Assembly (NCBI RefSeq): GCF_047638075.1 | Contig: NZ_JBLJBV010000066.1 | Location: forward strand, 1-64,000 | Direction: 5' to 3' | DNA from: UBA6197 sp047638075 | Lineage (GTDB): Bacteria; Pseudomonadota; Alphaproteobacteria; Rhodobacterales; Rhodobacteraceae | DNA length: 64,000 bases | Shown here: positions 35,077-43,171 of the stretch, one piece after another | How the letters are laid out: each line of letters starts with the position of its first letter | Numbering within the stretch: the first letter of the stretch is position 1 | The notes under the pieces: model-generated | Seen by the model: only the letters and a program-made list of their open reading frames with translations | The model's database searches: none | What the model was told of the DNA's origin: nothing | Position numbers and translations under genes: made by a program

Positions 35077-36285
35077 TTAGACCTTTTTCAGCGCCAAAAC
35101 CGCATTCAGCCCGCCAAAGGCAAAGGCATTTGACAAGACCGCATCTACCCGCACCTCGCGCGCGGTGTTTGGCACCACGTCAAGGTCACACTCGGGGTCA
35201 AATTCCTGATGGTTCAGCGTGGGCGCTATCACCCCCTCATTCAGCGCCAGCAAACAGGCCAGCACCTCAACCGCGCCGGTTCCGCCGATGCAGTGCCCGT
35301 GGGCGGCCTTTGTGGATGAAACATGAACCTGCCTTGCCGCAGGGCCAAAAACCCGGTGAATTGCGGCGCTTTCGGTTTTATCGTTCGCCGCTGTACCGGT
35401 GCCGTGGGCATTGATATAACCCACCGCCTCGGGCGCCAGCCCCGCATCCTTCAGCGCGCCAGCAATTGCCCGCGCCGCCCCATCGACCGAGGGCATGACG
35501 ATATCCCCCGCGTCCGAGCACATGTGAAACCCCGCGACCTCGGCCAAAATAGCAGCCCCGCGGGCGCGGGCATGGTCGTAGTCTTCAAAGACAAAGACGC
35601 CCGCCCCCTCGCCCTGCACCATGCCATTGCGGTTGGCGCTAAACGGACGGCAAGCGTCGCTTGACATGACGCGCAACCCCTCCCACGCCTTGACCCCGCC
35701 AAAGCACAGCATCGCCTCGGCGCCGCCGACCAGCATCACGGGTGCAGCACCTGAGCGCACCATCTGAAAGCCAAGCCCCATCGCGTGGTTTGAACTGGCG
35801 CATGCGGTGGCCACCGAAAACGCCGGGCCGCGCAGGCCAAACTCTATACTGACATGGCTGACGGCGGCGTTGTTCATCAGCTTTGGCACCACAAACGGAT
35901 GCACCCGGTTCTTGCCCTCGGCGTAAACCGCGCGGTAGCTGTCATCCCAAGTGCCGACACCGCCCCCCGCCGTGCCCAGAACCACACCCGCGCGGTCGCC
36001 CAGATCGCCGGTCAGATCCAGCCCCGACTGCGCCACTGCCTGCCGCGCCGCCACCAGCGCAAATTGCGCAAAACGGTCCAGAAACCCAAGTTTCTGCCGC
36101 TCAAAATGTGCCTCGGGCTGCCAGCCTTTGACCTGCGCGCCAATCTGGATCGACAGCCGCTCTACATCGCGAAACTCCAGCGGCCCGATACCGCTGCGCC
36201 CCTCGCGCAGCGCCACCAAGGTTTGCGGCACGTCTTGCGCCAGCGCATTCACCGTGCCCGCCCCGGTTATGACAACCCGTTTCAT
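35077..36285 (-). CDS. Beta-ketoacyl-ACP synthase (FabF/NodE-like)
   Basis: A 402-residue thiolase-fold condensing enzyme. The catalytic triad is visible: Cys162 (TACASSNHA), His295 (NAHGTGT) and His332 (KAAHGHCIGG), which defines a decarboxylating Claisen condensation with malonyl-ACP (KAS I/II type). It is divergent from housekeeping FabF: the N-terminal and dimer loops differ and it sits 9 bp downstream of a stand-alone acyl carrier protein gene and LpxD, not in a fab operon. A specialised fatty-acid chain, perhaps for lipid A, is the likely product (inference). Confidence 0.9.
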   Translation of the reverse strand: MKRVVITGAGTVNALAQDVPQTLVALREGRSGIGPLEFRDVERLSIQIGAQVKGWQPEAHFERQKLGFLDRFAQFALVAARQAVAQSGLDLTGDLGDRAGVVLGTAGGGVGTWDDSYRAVYAEGKNRVHPFVVPKLMNNAAVSHVSIEFGLRGPAFSVATACASSNHAMGLGFQMVRSGAAPVMLVGGAEAMLCFGGVKAWEGLRVMSSDACRPFSANRNGMVQGEGAGVFVFEDYDHARARGAAILAEVAGFHMCSDAGDIVMPSVDGAARAIAGALKDAGLAPEAVGYINAHGTGTAANDKTESAAIHRVFGPAARQVHVSSTKAAHGHCIGGTGAVEVLACLLALNEGVIAPTLNHQEFDPECDLDVVPNTAREVRVDAVLSNAFAFGGLNAVLALKKV

Positions 36286-36294
36286 CGGCGGGTC

Positions 36295-36558
36295 TTAAAC
36301 GCGGGCGCGCACAAGCGCCTCGACCGCCGACACGATGGCCGCCACGGACGAGATATCAAATTCGTTCTGTGCCGGTTCATTCGCATTGAAAGGCACTGAG
36401 ATATCAAAGGCTTCTTCGATCTTGAAGATGGATTCGACCAACCCCAGACTGTCGATCCCCAGATCCTCCAACGTCATGTCCGGGCGCACCTGACCTGGCT
36501 CCAGAACGGCCTCTTCGGCAATGATCGCAATGATTTTTTCTTTAATGCTCTCGCTCAT
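36295..36558 (-). CDS. Acyl carrier protein (specialised)
   Basis: An 87-residue ACP. Ser37 in EDLGIDSLGLVE is the phosphopantetheine attachment site, and the helix II recognition segment follows. Compared with housekeeping AcpP it has an atypical acidic stretch (SVPFNANEPAQNEFDISSV) before helix IV, in the manner of dedicated ACPs such as AcpXL, though I cannot align it with AcpXL specifically. GGAGAAAGAC precedes the ATG. The gene lies 12 bp after lpxD and 9 bp before the condensing enzyme, so it probably serves that enzyme. Confidence 0.9.
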   Translation of the reverse strand: MSESIKEKIIAIIAEEAVLEPGQVRPDMTLEDLGIDSLGLVESIFKIEEAFDISVPFNANEPAQNEFDISSVAAIVSAVEALVRARV

Positions 36559-36570
36559 GTCTTTCTCCGC

Positions 36571-37662
36571 TCAGCCTTTCTGGCCTAGTTTGGCAACAAC
36601 TTCCCGCAGTTCTGCAACCTGCGCAAACAATCTTCCCAGTCGGCGGATGTTTTTCCACGCCTCGACATGGCTTTCCATCTTCAACGCCGGATAGCCCAGC
36701 AACACGCGCCCGGCGGGTGCGTTGGTGAAAATCTTGGTCGCACCGCCGGCGATGACATCATCACCGACAAAAATATTATCCGAAACGCCGCACTGCCCGG
36801 CCAGTACCACGCGGTCGCCAATCCGGCTTGACCCGGCAATTCCGACCTGGCCGCACAGCAGACAATCGCACCCGATCTGCACGTTGTGGCCGATGTGCAC
36901 AAGGTTATCCATCTTTGTTCCCGACCCGACCGAGGTGGCCCTGACCGTGCCACGGTCGATCGTTGCATTGGCCCCCAGTTCCACATCGTCACCAATCACG
37001 ACGGTGCCGAGGCTGTGAATTCGGGTCCAGCTTTGTTGCTGGATCTGGTCACGCTCGCCCAGGGTTTCGCGGATCTCTTCGACCCCGGATTTCTCCGGCG
37101 TCACAAAGGAAAAGCCGTCCGCGCCGATCACCGCGCCCGGCTGGCAAATGAAACGGTCACCGATCTGCACCCCTGCGCCAATTTTCGCGCCTTGCAGGAT
37201 CAGCGCATCGGCACCGATCCGCGCGCCTTCGGCAATGCTGACGTGGCTTGCGATCCGCGCACCCGCACCAATAGCCGCACCGCGCCCGATCACCACAAAC
37301 GGGCCAATCGCCGCCCCTGCCCCGATCCGCGCCGAGCCGTCTATCACCGCCGTCGGATGCACGCCCGCGGAAATGTCGGGGCCCGGATCAAACGCGCGGC
37401 TAAGTCCGGCCATCGCCAGACGCGGCCGCGCCACAAAGATCGCCGCCCTAAGCCCCAGTGCACGCCAATCGGCACCATCCCAAAGCACCGCAGCCTGCGC
37501 CGCCCCCAGTGCCAGACCCGCAGCATATTTCGGGTCCATCGCCAGTGCCAGTTGCCGCGGCCCGGCAGACGCGGGTTCAGCGGCACCATCAACTAAAATC
37601 GTCAAATCGCCCTCGGCGCGGGCGCCAAGCGATTTGGCAATTTCCTCAATCGTATAGGACAT
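36571..37662 (-). CDS. lpxD: UDP-3-O-acylglucosamine N-acyltransferase
   Basis: A 363-residue left-handed beta-helix enzyme that transfers an R-3-hydroxyacyl chain from ACP to the 2-amino group of the lipid A precursor. The N-terminal uridine-binding domain covers ~1-95; hexapeptide repeats (…VHPTAVIDGSARIGAGAAIG…) run from ~100 to 320, and the catalytic base is His259 in HIGHNVQIG. It is preceded by an L,D-transpeptidase gene and followed by ACP and condensing-enzyme genes instead of bamA/fabZ/lpxA, so it may be a second LpxD or one fed by its own ACP. Confidence 0.92.
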   Translation of the reverse strand: MSYTIEEIAKSLGARAEGDLTILVDGAAEPASAGPRQLALAMDPKYAAGLALGAAQAAVLWDGADWRALGLRAAIFVARPRLAMAGLSRAFDPGPDISAGVHPTAVIDGSARIGAGAAIGPFVVIGRGAAIGAGARIASHVSIAEGARIGADALILQGAKIGAGVQIGDRFICQPGAVIGADGFSFVTPEKSGVEEIRETLGERDQIQQQSWTRIHSLGTVVIGDDVELGANATIDRGTVRATSVGSGTKMDNLVHIGHNVQIGCDCLLCGQVGIAGSSRIGDRVVLAGQCGVSDNIFVGDDVIAGGATKIFTNAPAGRVLLGYPALKMESHVEAWKNIRRLGRLFAQVAELREVVAKLGQKG

Positions 37663-37706
37663 GACAGGCCTCGGGTGCGTTGGGGCAAAATTCCCCGGTC
37701 TTTGAT

Positions 37707-39308
37707 CTAATCCCCCAAGGCGGGCATTGCTACCCCAGCGTGTGACAGCGCCGCAAAAATCCGGCCATCACGGCCATAAACGTCGCGTCGATATTCAATT
37801 TGCCCTCTGGGTGTGGGCCAGGCGGTAAAATAGACCAGATGCACGGGCACCGGTTTTTCAAGCATGATCGTGGTTTCCCGGCCGGTGTTCAGATGCCGCC
37901 TGAACTCGCCCTCGGGGTCGTCGGTTTGCGCAGACAACAACACATAGGCCAGATCAAACGGGTCCCCCACGCGGATGCAACCATGTGAAAATGCTCGTGT
38001 TTCCTTGTTGAACAAGGACTTGGAGGGAGTGTCGTGCAAATAGATGTTGTACTTATTCGGAAACAGGAATTTCACCAACCCCAGCGCATTGCCATCAGAG
38101 GGTGGCTGTTTCATCGCAAAAGGAAAGTTGCGCGCCGTATAAGACGCAAAATCAATGGCCGAACGGGGCACGACCCGGCCACGGCCGTCGATCACCTTGA
38201 TATGTCCCGCGGCATTGGCGTTGCGCTGCATCATCGGTAGATATTCCTTGACAGTGATCGAGCGTGGAACATTCCAGCTTGGGTTGACCACCATCATTTC
38301 CATCTCATCCGAAAATTCGGGACTGCGGCGGTCAGGAATGTTCTGGCCAACCACGGTTACCGATTCAAACGTCACCTTGCCATTATCAACAACCCTGACG
38401 CTGAAGTCGGGCAGATTGACCCAGATATGACGTTTGCCCAGATCCACCCCGTTCATCCAGCGCATCCGTTCCATGGCCACAATAACCGATTGCAGCCGCT
38501 CTTGCGGGGTCCGGTTAACCTCAAGCAACGTTCCCTCGCCGGCTACACCGTCGGCAGTCAGGCCATTGTCCATCTGGAATTTCTGCACTGCCTTTTGCAG
38601 GTTGCCGTCAAAAGACGCAGCGGCGGACCTGGAAAGGTATCCCATTGCAAACAATCGGTTACGAAGCGCAATTACAGCGCCGCCAGTATCACCGGGGCGC
38701 AGGGCCTTGGCCGAAACCGGCGCGCCCCAACCACCCTGCCCGATGGCCCGTTCCAAATCCAGCTTGGCGCGCATCAGTTGCGCGTATTGCGGCGCCTTGG
38801 GTGGCAGCCCCCGCAGGAACTCGGCCGCGTCCGAGGCAGCAAAAGCCGTCAGGATGCTTTCCCGGTCGCGGCGCGGAATTTCACGCACAATCCCCGGATC
38901 GACCCGCACCGGGTCAAGCGCACCGGTCTGAATATCTTGTGCGTAGCTTAGAAAGGCGGCCGACATCGCCACCTCCAGCAGGCCGCGCTGACGTTCGGAC
39001 TGAAGCGCCCCAAAACGCGCCTTCAACCCCGCCGCGTCATAGCGTTTAGCGGGAAGCCCATGGTTATCGGCACCCGCAAGGGCCGCAAAAAACGCGCCCC
39101 GCCGCACCGCATCGGATTCTGTCGTCCAGATCGGCTGGTAGTCACGCCCGGCGTAAAACTGCGCCAAAGCCGGGTCCAAAGCCGCGCTTTCCGCGATTGC
39201 CTGGTTGAAGCCAGACACCTGCGCGCGCGCATCTGCCGGTGCCAACACCAGCACAATCGCGACCGCGCACGCCGCAGCCCAAGCCTTAAACCGCAAAATT
39301 CCCGCCAT
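37707..39308 (-). CDS. L,D-transpeptidase (YcbB/LdtD-like)
   Basis: A 533-residue periplasmic enzyme that crosslinks peptidoglycan through 3-3 bonds or attaches proteins to it. Signal/anchor residues 10-30 (WAAACAVAIVLVLAPADARA), a scaffold domain, a PG_binding_1 domain near residues 205-265 (LRPGDTGGAVIALRNRL … MDNGLTADGVAGEGTL), and the YkuD catalytic domain with His-Ser-His-Gly-Cys: FSHGCIRVG, nucleophile Cys444. The ORF runs back to 39458, but the signal sequence fixes ATG 39308, preceded by CCGGAGAG. It is 44 bp upstream of lpxD on the same strand and divergent from the YcbK-like gene. Confidence 0.92.
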   Translation of the reverse strand: MAGILRFKAWAAACAVAIVLVLAPADARAQVSGFNQAIAESAALDPALAQFYAGRDYQPIWTTESDAVRRGAFFAALAGADNHGLPAKRYDAAGLKARFGALQSERQRGLLEVAMSAAFLSYAQDIQTGALDPVRVDPGIVREIPRRDRESILTAFAASDAAEFLRGLPPKAPQYAQLMRAKLDLERAIGQGGWGAPVSAKALRPGDTGGAVIALRNRLFAMGYLSRSAAASFDGNLQKAVQKFQMDNGLTADGVAGEGTLLEVNRTPQERLQSVIVAMERMRWMNGVDLGKRHIWVNLPDFSVRVVDNGKVTFESVTVVGQNIPDRRSPEFSDEMEMMVVNPSWNVPRSITVKEYLPMMQRNANAAGHIKVIDGRGRVVPRSAIDFASYTARNFPFAMKQPPSDGNALGLVKFLFPNKYNIYLHDTPSKSLFNKETRAFSHGCIRVGDPFDLAYVLLSAQTDDPEGEFRRHLNTGRETTIMLEKPVPVHLVYFTAWPTPRGQIEYRRDVYGRDGRIFAALSHAGVAMPALGD

Positions 39309-39613
39309 GATCTCTCCGGATCGCCGTTTTTCCCTATGTTCCAAGGTCTGGCAAAACCTGCTGACTGTCCATAGCGCGCGCCTGATTACCTTGTTCATCA
39401 TCAAGAACGGCAATACAGGCGATGCGCCCCGGCAACAGCACCGCACCGATTTGAGCAAGTTTTTGCCGATTTTCAGGATGCGGGACCATCTGTTGCAACT
39501 GTGGTGTTGGCGCGAGAATCGTTTCGTGTAATAACGTTGCCAAGTTTACGGTGAATTTGCAGTCAAGCCGCCAGGTTAAGGCGGCAAAGAAGAAGCAGGA
39601 CAGGCGATCTCAC
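39309..39613. other. Divergent promoter region of L,D-transpeptidase and DUF882 genes
   Basis: 305 bp without a gene. A small hairpin GCCGCC/GGCGGC (39567-39572 with 39580-39585) lies in the probable 5' leader of the DUF882 gene. No clear consensus promoter could be picked out by eye. Confidence 0.5.
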
Positions 39614-40174
39614 ATGACCATCACGACGCTCTCACGGCGCGGCCTTTTGGGTGCCTTCGCGGCAACACTGATCACAGCGGCCCCCAGCACCTCCAACGCA
39701 TTCGGAATCCTCAGAGGCGCTGGCGATATTCGACGCATTCGCATGTACTCTGGGCGCACCGGTGAAAGCCTTGATACGGTCTATTGGATCGAGGGCAAAT
39801 ACATCAAGGAAGCCCTGAACGAAATCAACCACTTCATGCGCGATTGGCGGACCAACCAGGTGATCGCAATCGACCCGCGCACGATTGACATTGCTGCGGC
39901 CTCGCATCGGCTGATGGACGTGAATGAACCTTACATGATGTTGTCGGGGTATCGCTCACCCAAGACAAACGCGGCGCTGCGTGCGCATTCGCGTGGTGTG
40001 GCAAAAAATTCCTTGCACATGCGCGGTCAGGCGGCCGATCTGCGGCTGAAATCGCGCTCTGTCGGGCAGATTTATCAGGCCGCCACAGCCTGCCACGCGG
40101 GTGGCGTTGGCCGATATGCACGATCAAACTTTGTCCATATGGATTGCGGCCAAGTCCGCACCTGGAAAGGCTGA
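39614..40174 (+). CDS. DUF882/YcbK-like murein M15-type peptidase, Tat-exported
   Basis: A 186-residue protein. The N-terminus TTLSRRGLLGAFAATLITAA is a twin-arginine signal (SRRGLL). The mature part is the YcbK/DUF882 family, related to D,D-carboxypeptidase M15: SGYRSPKTNAALR, SLHMRGQAADLRL and FVHMDCGQVRTW supply the Zn-binding His and Asp residues. In Escherichia coli, ycbK is next to the L,D-transpeptidase gene ycbB; here the homologues are divergent neighbours, so a joint role in peptidoglycan remodelling is likely. The open frame begins at 39551; ATG 39614 starts the Tat signal. Confidence 0.88.
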   Translation: MTITTLSRRGLLGAFAATLITAAPSTSNAFGILRGAGDIRRIRMYSGRTGESLDTVYWIEGKYIKEALNEINHFMRDWRTNQVIAIDPRTIDIAAASHRLMDVNEPYMMLSGYRSPKTNAALRAHSRGVAKNSLHMRGQAADLRLKSRSVGQIYQAATACHAGGVGRYARSNFVHMDCGQVRTWKG

Positions 40175-40199
40175 GATCAAAGAAAATACTTGAAAACAG

Positions 40200-40220
40200 C
40201 GCCGCTTTTGCGGCGTTTTT
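40200..40220 (+). terminator. Rho-independent terminator after DUF882 gene
   Basis: CGCCGC (40200-40205), loop TTTT, GCGGCG (40210-40215), then TTTTT. It lies 26 bp past the DUF882 stop and immediately before the convergent Hsp70-like stop, where it may also help end that transcript. Confidence 0.85.
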
Positions 40221-40221
40221 C

Positions 40222-41481
40222 TTATCCCCCGAACTTTCGCGCGCCGTCCAGCGCCAGCCCCGTACCGACACTGCCCAACAGATCCCCCGTCGCAATGGGA
40301 ACCCCGGGCAGCACCGCCTGAACCGAGGCCCGCAACACCGGCAGGCTGCTGGAGCCGCCGGTCATGAACACGGTCCCGATGTCGCCGGCGTTCAATCCTG
40401 CCTGGGTCAACACCTCTGACAGTTTTTCCTGGATCCGCGCTATGGCGGGCGCAATTACCCGCTCGAACGCGGCGCGGCGCACCCTTACATTTGGCCCGCC
40501 GGTAAAGGGCGCAATCTGCAATACCCCATGTTCATCCTCTGCCAGGGCAATCTTGGCCGCCTCGGCAGCCATGGCAAGCGAATGACCGTGCCGTTTTTCA
40601 ACAACGCTAATCATTCTGCCCAATAGTTTCGGTTGCTCGGCAATCTTGCGCAAAGCCTTCAGATCTGCCAATGCCCGGTCCGTATAAAGCAGGTTGATGC
40701 GGTGCCAGGTGGCAAGGTCAATGAAATAGTGGCGCGGCATCGGCCCCTTGCCGTTGATTTTTTCTGACCCGAGCCCCAATTGCGGCATCGTTGCGCGAAG
40801 GCTCAACAACCTGTCAAAGTCGGTGCCGCCGATGTGCGTTCCGTCATTGGCCAGAATATCGCTCTGGCGGTCGGTTTTTCGGGCGCGCTCAGGGGCGACC
40901 CGCACGATCGAAAAATCAGAGGTTCCGCCCCCGATATCGACGATCAACACCAGTTCTTCGCGCGACACACCCTGTTCGTAGTGCAATGCCGCCGCGATAG
41001 GTTCATACTGAAAGGCAATCTGGGTGAACCCCTGGGCCCGGGCAATCGTGCGCAACACGTCTTGCGCCGCGGCATCTGCTTTTGGGTCGCCATCCACAAA
41101 ATGCACGGGTCGCCCCAACACCACGGGCAACATCCTTCCATCGGTCTCTGCCATCAGGCGCGCCTGCATATGCTGAAAGAAACGCCCGATAATTTCCTGA
41201 AACGTCAAGACACGGTTCCCGATACGCGTTTTTTCATGGATGAGCGGCGTCCCGAGCGTGCTTTTCAGGCCGCGCATCAGGCGGCCGTCTTCGCCGCTGG
41301 TATAAGCGGCAATCGCCGCGCGGCCAAATAGCGGCGCTGCGCCCTCGGCATCCCAAAAAACGGCACTTGGAATTGTCGGGTGGCCCGCCTCTAGCGCGAT
41401 CAGCCGCGCCTTTCCGGCGCTTGTTACTGCAAGGGTCGAGTTCGATGTGCCGAAATCCAACCCGCAAGACGTCAACTGCAT
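40222..41481 (-). CDS. Hsp70-family protein lacking the substrate-binding domain (YegD-like)
   Basis: A 419-residue actin-fold ATPase. The phosphate-1 motif DFGTSNS is at residues 9-15, phosphate-2 LIVDIGGGTSDFSIV around 206-220, and the adenosine motif VFMTGGSSSLPVL around 370-382. It stops shortly after the nucleotide-binding domain, with no DnaK-type beta-sandwich or lid, as in YegD. Client and cochaperone are unknown. ATG 41481 (AGGTTTC upstream) is preferred over TTG 41499. It is divergent from modA across 196 bp. Confidence 0.85.
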   Translation of the reverse strand: MQLTSCGLDFGTSNSTLAVTSAGKARLIALEAGHPTIPSAVFWDAEGAAPLFGRAAIAAYTSGEDGRLMRGLKSTLGTPLIHEKTRIGNRVLTFQEIIGRFFQHMQARLMAETDGRMLPVVLGRPVHFVDGDPKADAAAQDVLRTIARAQGFTQIAFQYEPIAAALHYEQGVSREELVLIVDIGGGTSDFSIVRVAPERARKTDRQSDILANDGTHIGGTDFDRLLSLRATMPQLGLGSEKINGKGPMPRHYFIDLATWHRINLLYTDRALADLKALRKIAEQPKLLGRMISVVEKRHGHSLAMAAEAAKIALAEDEHGVLQIAPFTGGPNVRVRRAAFERVIAPAIARIQEKLSEVLTQAGLNAGDIGTVFMTGGSSSLPVLRASVQAVLPGVPIATGDLLGSVGTGLALDGARKFGG

Positions 41482-41593
41482 GAAACCTGCCTGCCCCAAA
41501 TCTGAAAAGCGTTAGCTAACGGGATGCACCACTGGTGTAAAGCCGGTGCTGCCGGGTAAGGGCTGCGGCATGGGCTGGGAATATGGCGGGTTC

Positions 41594-41615
41594 GATATTT
41601 CTGCAAGAAAATATC
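41594..41615. repeat. 7-8-7 palindrome upstream of modA (distal)
   Basis: GATATTT (41594-41600) and AAATATC (41609-41615) are perfect complements around an 8-base spacer. The geometry equals that of the proximal palindrome 46 bp away, which would suit a second operator. However TGCAAGAAAATATCGC within it recurs exactly near lipA (29469-29484, other strand), so it may instead belong to a dispersed intergenic element. Confidence 0.5.
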
Positions 41616-41639
41616 GCTTGCTACCTGGCTGCGCCACTT

Positions 41640-41661
41640 GATATGTACAATGAAACATATC
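41640..41661. promoter_or_regulatory. Candidate ModE-type operator upstream of modA
   Basis: GATATGT (41640-41646) and ACATATC (41655-41661) are perfect arms around 8 bases, ending 16 bp before the modA start. Read on the minus strand the right half TACATATC resembles the TACATAAC half-site of the known Escherichia coli ModE operator, with the same overall 22-bp span. Molybdate-responsive repression is therefore plausible; no modE gene is in the window. Confidence 0.5.
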
Positions 41662-41677
41662 GGAGACAGAGCTAGCC

Positions 41678-42469
41678 ATGACCCTTCCCTTTCTGCCCCG
41701 CCGTGCCATGCTGATTTGCGCATTCGCACTAACCCCTCTGGCTGCCCCGGCGCTGGCGGATGATATTACCGTTTTTGCTGCGGCAAGTCTCAAGAACGCC
41801 TTGGATGCGATTGCCGCCGACTGGCAGGCACAAACCGGCGACACATTGGCCATTTCCTATGCCGGCAGCTCTGGTCTGGCCAAGCAGATCCAGCAAGGTG
41901 CGCCCGCCGATATCTTTATCTCGGCGGCGGTCAATTGGATGGATGTGCTAGAGGCGGACGGCCTGCTTAAACCCGATAGCCGGACGGATCTGCTGGGTAA
42001 CACGCTTGTCCTGCTGGCCCATGGCGCGGATGTCGCCCCCGTTGTGATCGACGCGAACCTTGATCTTTTGGGGCTGCTGGGTGGCGATAAACTGGCGATG
42101 GCGATGGTGGATTCGGTTCCCGCCGGGCAATACGGCAAAGAGGCGCTGACCCATCTGGGCCTATGGGAAAGCGTAGCACCACAGGTGGCACAAGCTGAAA
42201 ACGTGCGCGCCGCCCTTGCGCTGGTGTCAACCGGTGAGGCGCCTTTTGGTATCGTTTACGCGACTGACGCGGTGGCAGACGCGAACGCAGGCAACACTTC
42301 AACGATAATCGGAACCTTTCCCGCCGACAGCCACAGGCCAATCATCTACCCCGCCGCCCTGATCGCGGGCAAAGACAAGCCCGCCGCGGCCGCTTTTTTT
42401 GCGGCGCTGACCACCCCGAACGCAAAATCAACCTTTGAAAAGCAGGGGTTTTCTGTTCTGGTTCCGTGA
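41678..42469 (+). CDS. modA: Molybdate ABC transporter substrate-binding protein
   Basis: A 263-residue periplasmic binding protein with a signal peptide (residues 1-27, LICAFALTPLAAPALA then DDITVFAAASLK). The ITVFAAASL and YAGSSGLAKQIQQGAPADIFISA blocks carry the Ser residues that bind the molybdate or tungstate oxyanion, and the late QAENVRAALALVSTGEAPFGIVYATDA matches the ModA C-lobe. It is followed immediately, without spacer, by modB. Needed for molybdenum-cofactor enzymes. Likely controlled through the palindromes upstream. Confidence 0.95.
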   Translation: MTLPFLPRRAMLICAFALTPLAAPALADDITVFAAASLKNALDAIAADWQAQTGDTLAISYAGSSGLAKQIQQGAPADIFISAAVNWMDVLEADGLLKPDSRTDLLGNTLVLLAHGADVAPVVIDANLDLLGLLGGDKLAMAMVDSVPAGQYGKEALTHLGLWESVAPQVAQAENVRAALALVSTGEAPFGIVYATDAVADANAGNTSTIIGTFPADSHRPIIYPAALIAGKDKPAAAAFFAALTTPNAKSTFEKQGFSVLVP

Positions 42470-43171
42470 ATGTTGATTGATTGGCTTTCCCCTGACGAAT
42501 GGCGCGCGGTGGCATTGTCGCTGCGCGTTTCCTTGTGGGCGACGCTGCTTAGCCTGCCATTCGGGGTGCTGATAGCCTGGATACTGGCGCGCAAACGGTT
42601 CTGGGGGCATGGGGTGTTGAACGGGATCGTACATCTGCCGTTAATTCTGCCGCCAGTGGTCACCGGGTATTTTCTGCTGCTGACCTTTGGGCGGCGCGGG
42701 CCGGTTGGCGCCTTTCTGGACCAGACCTTCGGCATCGTGTTCGCATTTCGCTGGACCGGGGCGGCGCTGGCTGCGGCGGTGATGGCCTTTCCGCTGATGG
42801 TGCGCGCCATCCGGCTGGCGCTTGAGGCTGTGGACCCAAAGCTGGAACAGGCCGCAGGCACGCTTGGTGCGAACCGAGCATGGGTTTTCGCCACCGTGAC
42901 TCTGCCGCTGATTGCGCCGGGCATCATTACCGGGGCGATTTTGGCCTTTGCCAAGGCGATGGGCGAATTTGGCGCGACAATCACCTTTGTTTCCAACATT
43001 CCGGGTCAAACCCAGACCCTGCCCTCAGCGATCTACGCCTATTTGCAGGTGCCGGGGGGCGAGGCATCCGCCGCACGGTTGGTTGTGGTTTCACTGATCA
43101 TCGCCATGACCGCGTTGATGCTGTCGGAACTGGTATCGCGCCGGGTGGCGCGGCGGATCGCGGGGGGATGA
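42470..43171 (+). CDS. modB: Molybdate ABC transporter permease
   Basis: A 233-residue inner-membrane protein with about five to six hydrophobic helices. The EAA loop (EQAAGTLGANRAWVFATVTLPLIAPGI, read in two halves) couples to the ATPase, and HLPLILPPVVTGYFLL and FAKAMGEFGATITF are characteristic ModB/CysT-type segments. The ATG directly follows the modA stop; the end overlaps the modC start by 4 bp, so the three genes are translationally coupled. Confidence 0.95.
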   Translation: MLIDWLSPDEWRAVALSLRVSLWATLLSLPFGVLIAWILARKRFWGHGVLNGIVHLPLILPPVVTGYFLLLTFGRRGPVGAFLDQTFGIVFAFRWTGAALAAAVMAFPLMVRAIRLALEAVDPKLEQAAGTLGANRAWVFATVTLPLIAPGIITGAILAFAKAMGEFGATITFVSNIPGQTQTLPSAIYAYLQVPGGEASAARLVVVSLIIAMTALMLSELVSRRVARRIAGG

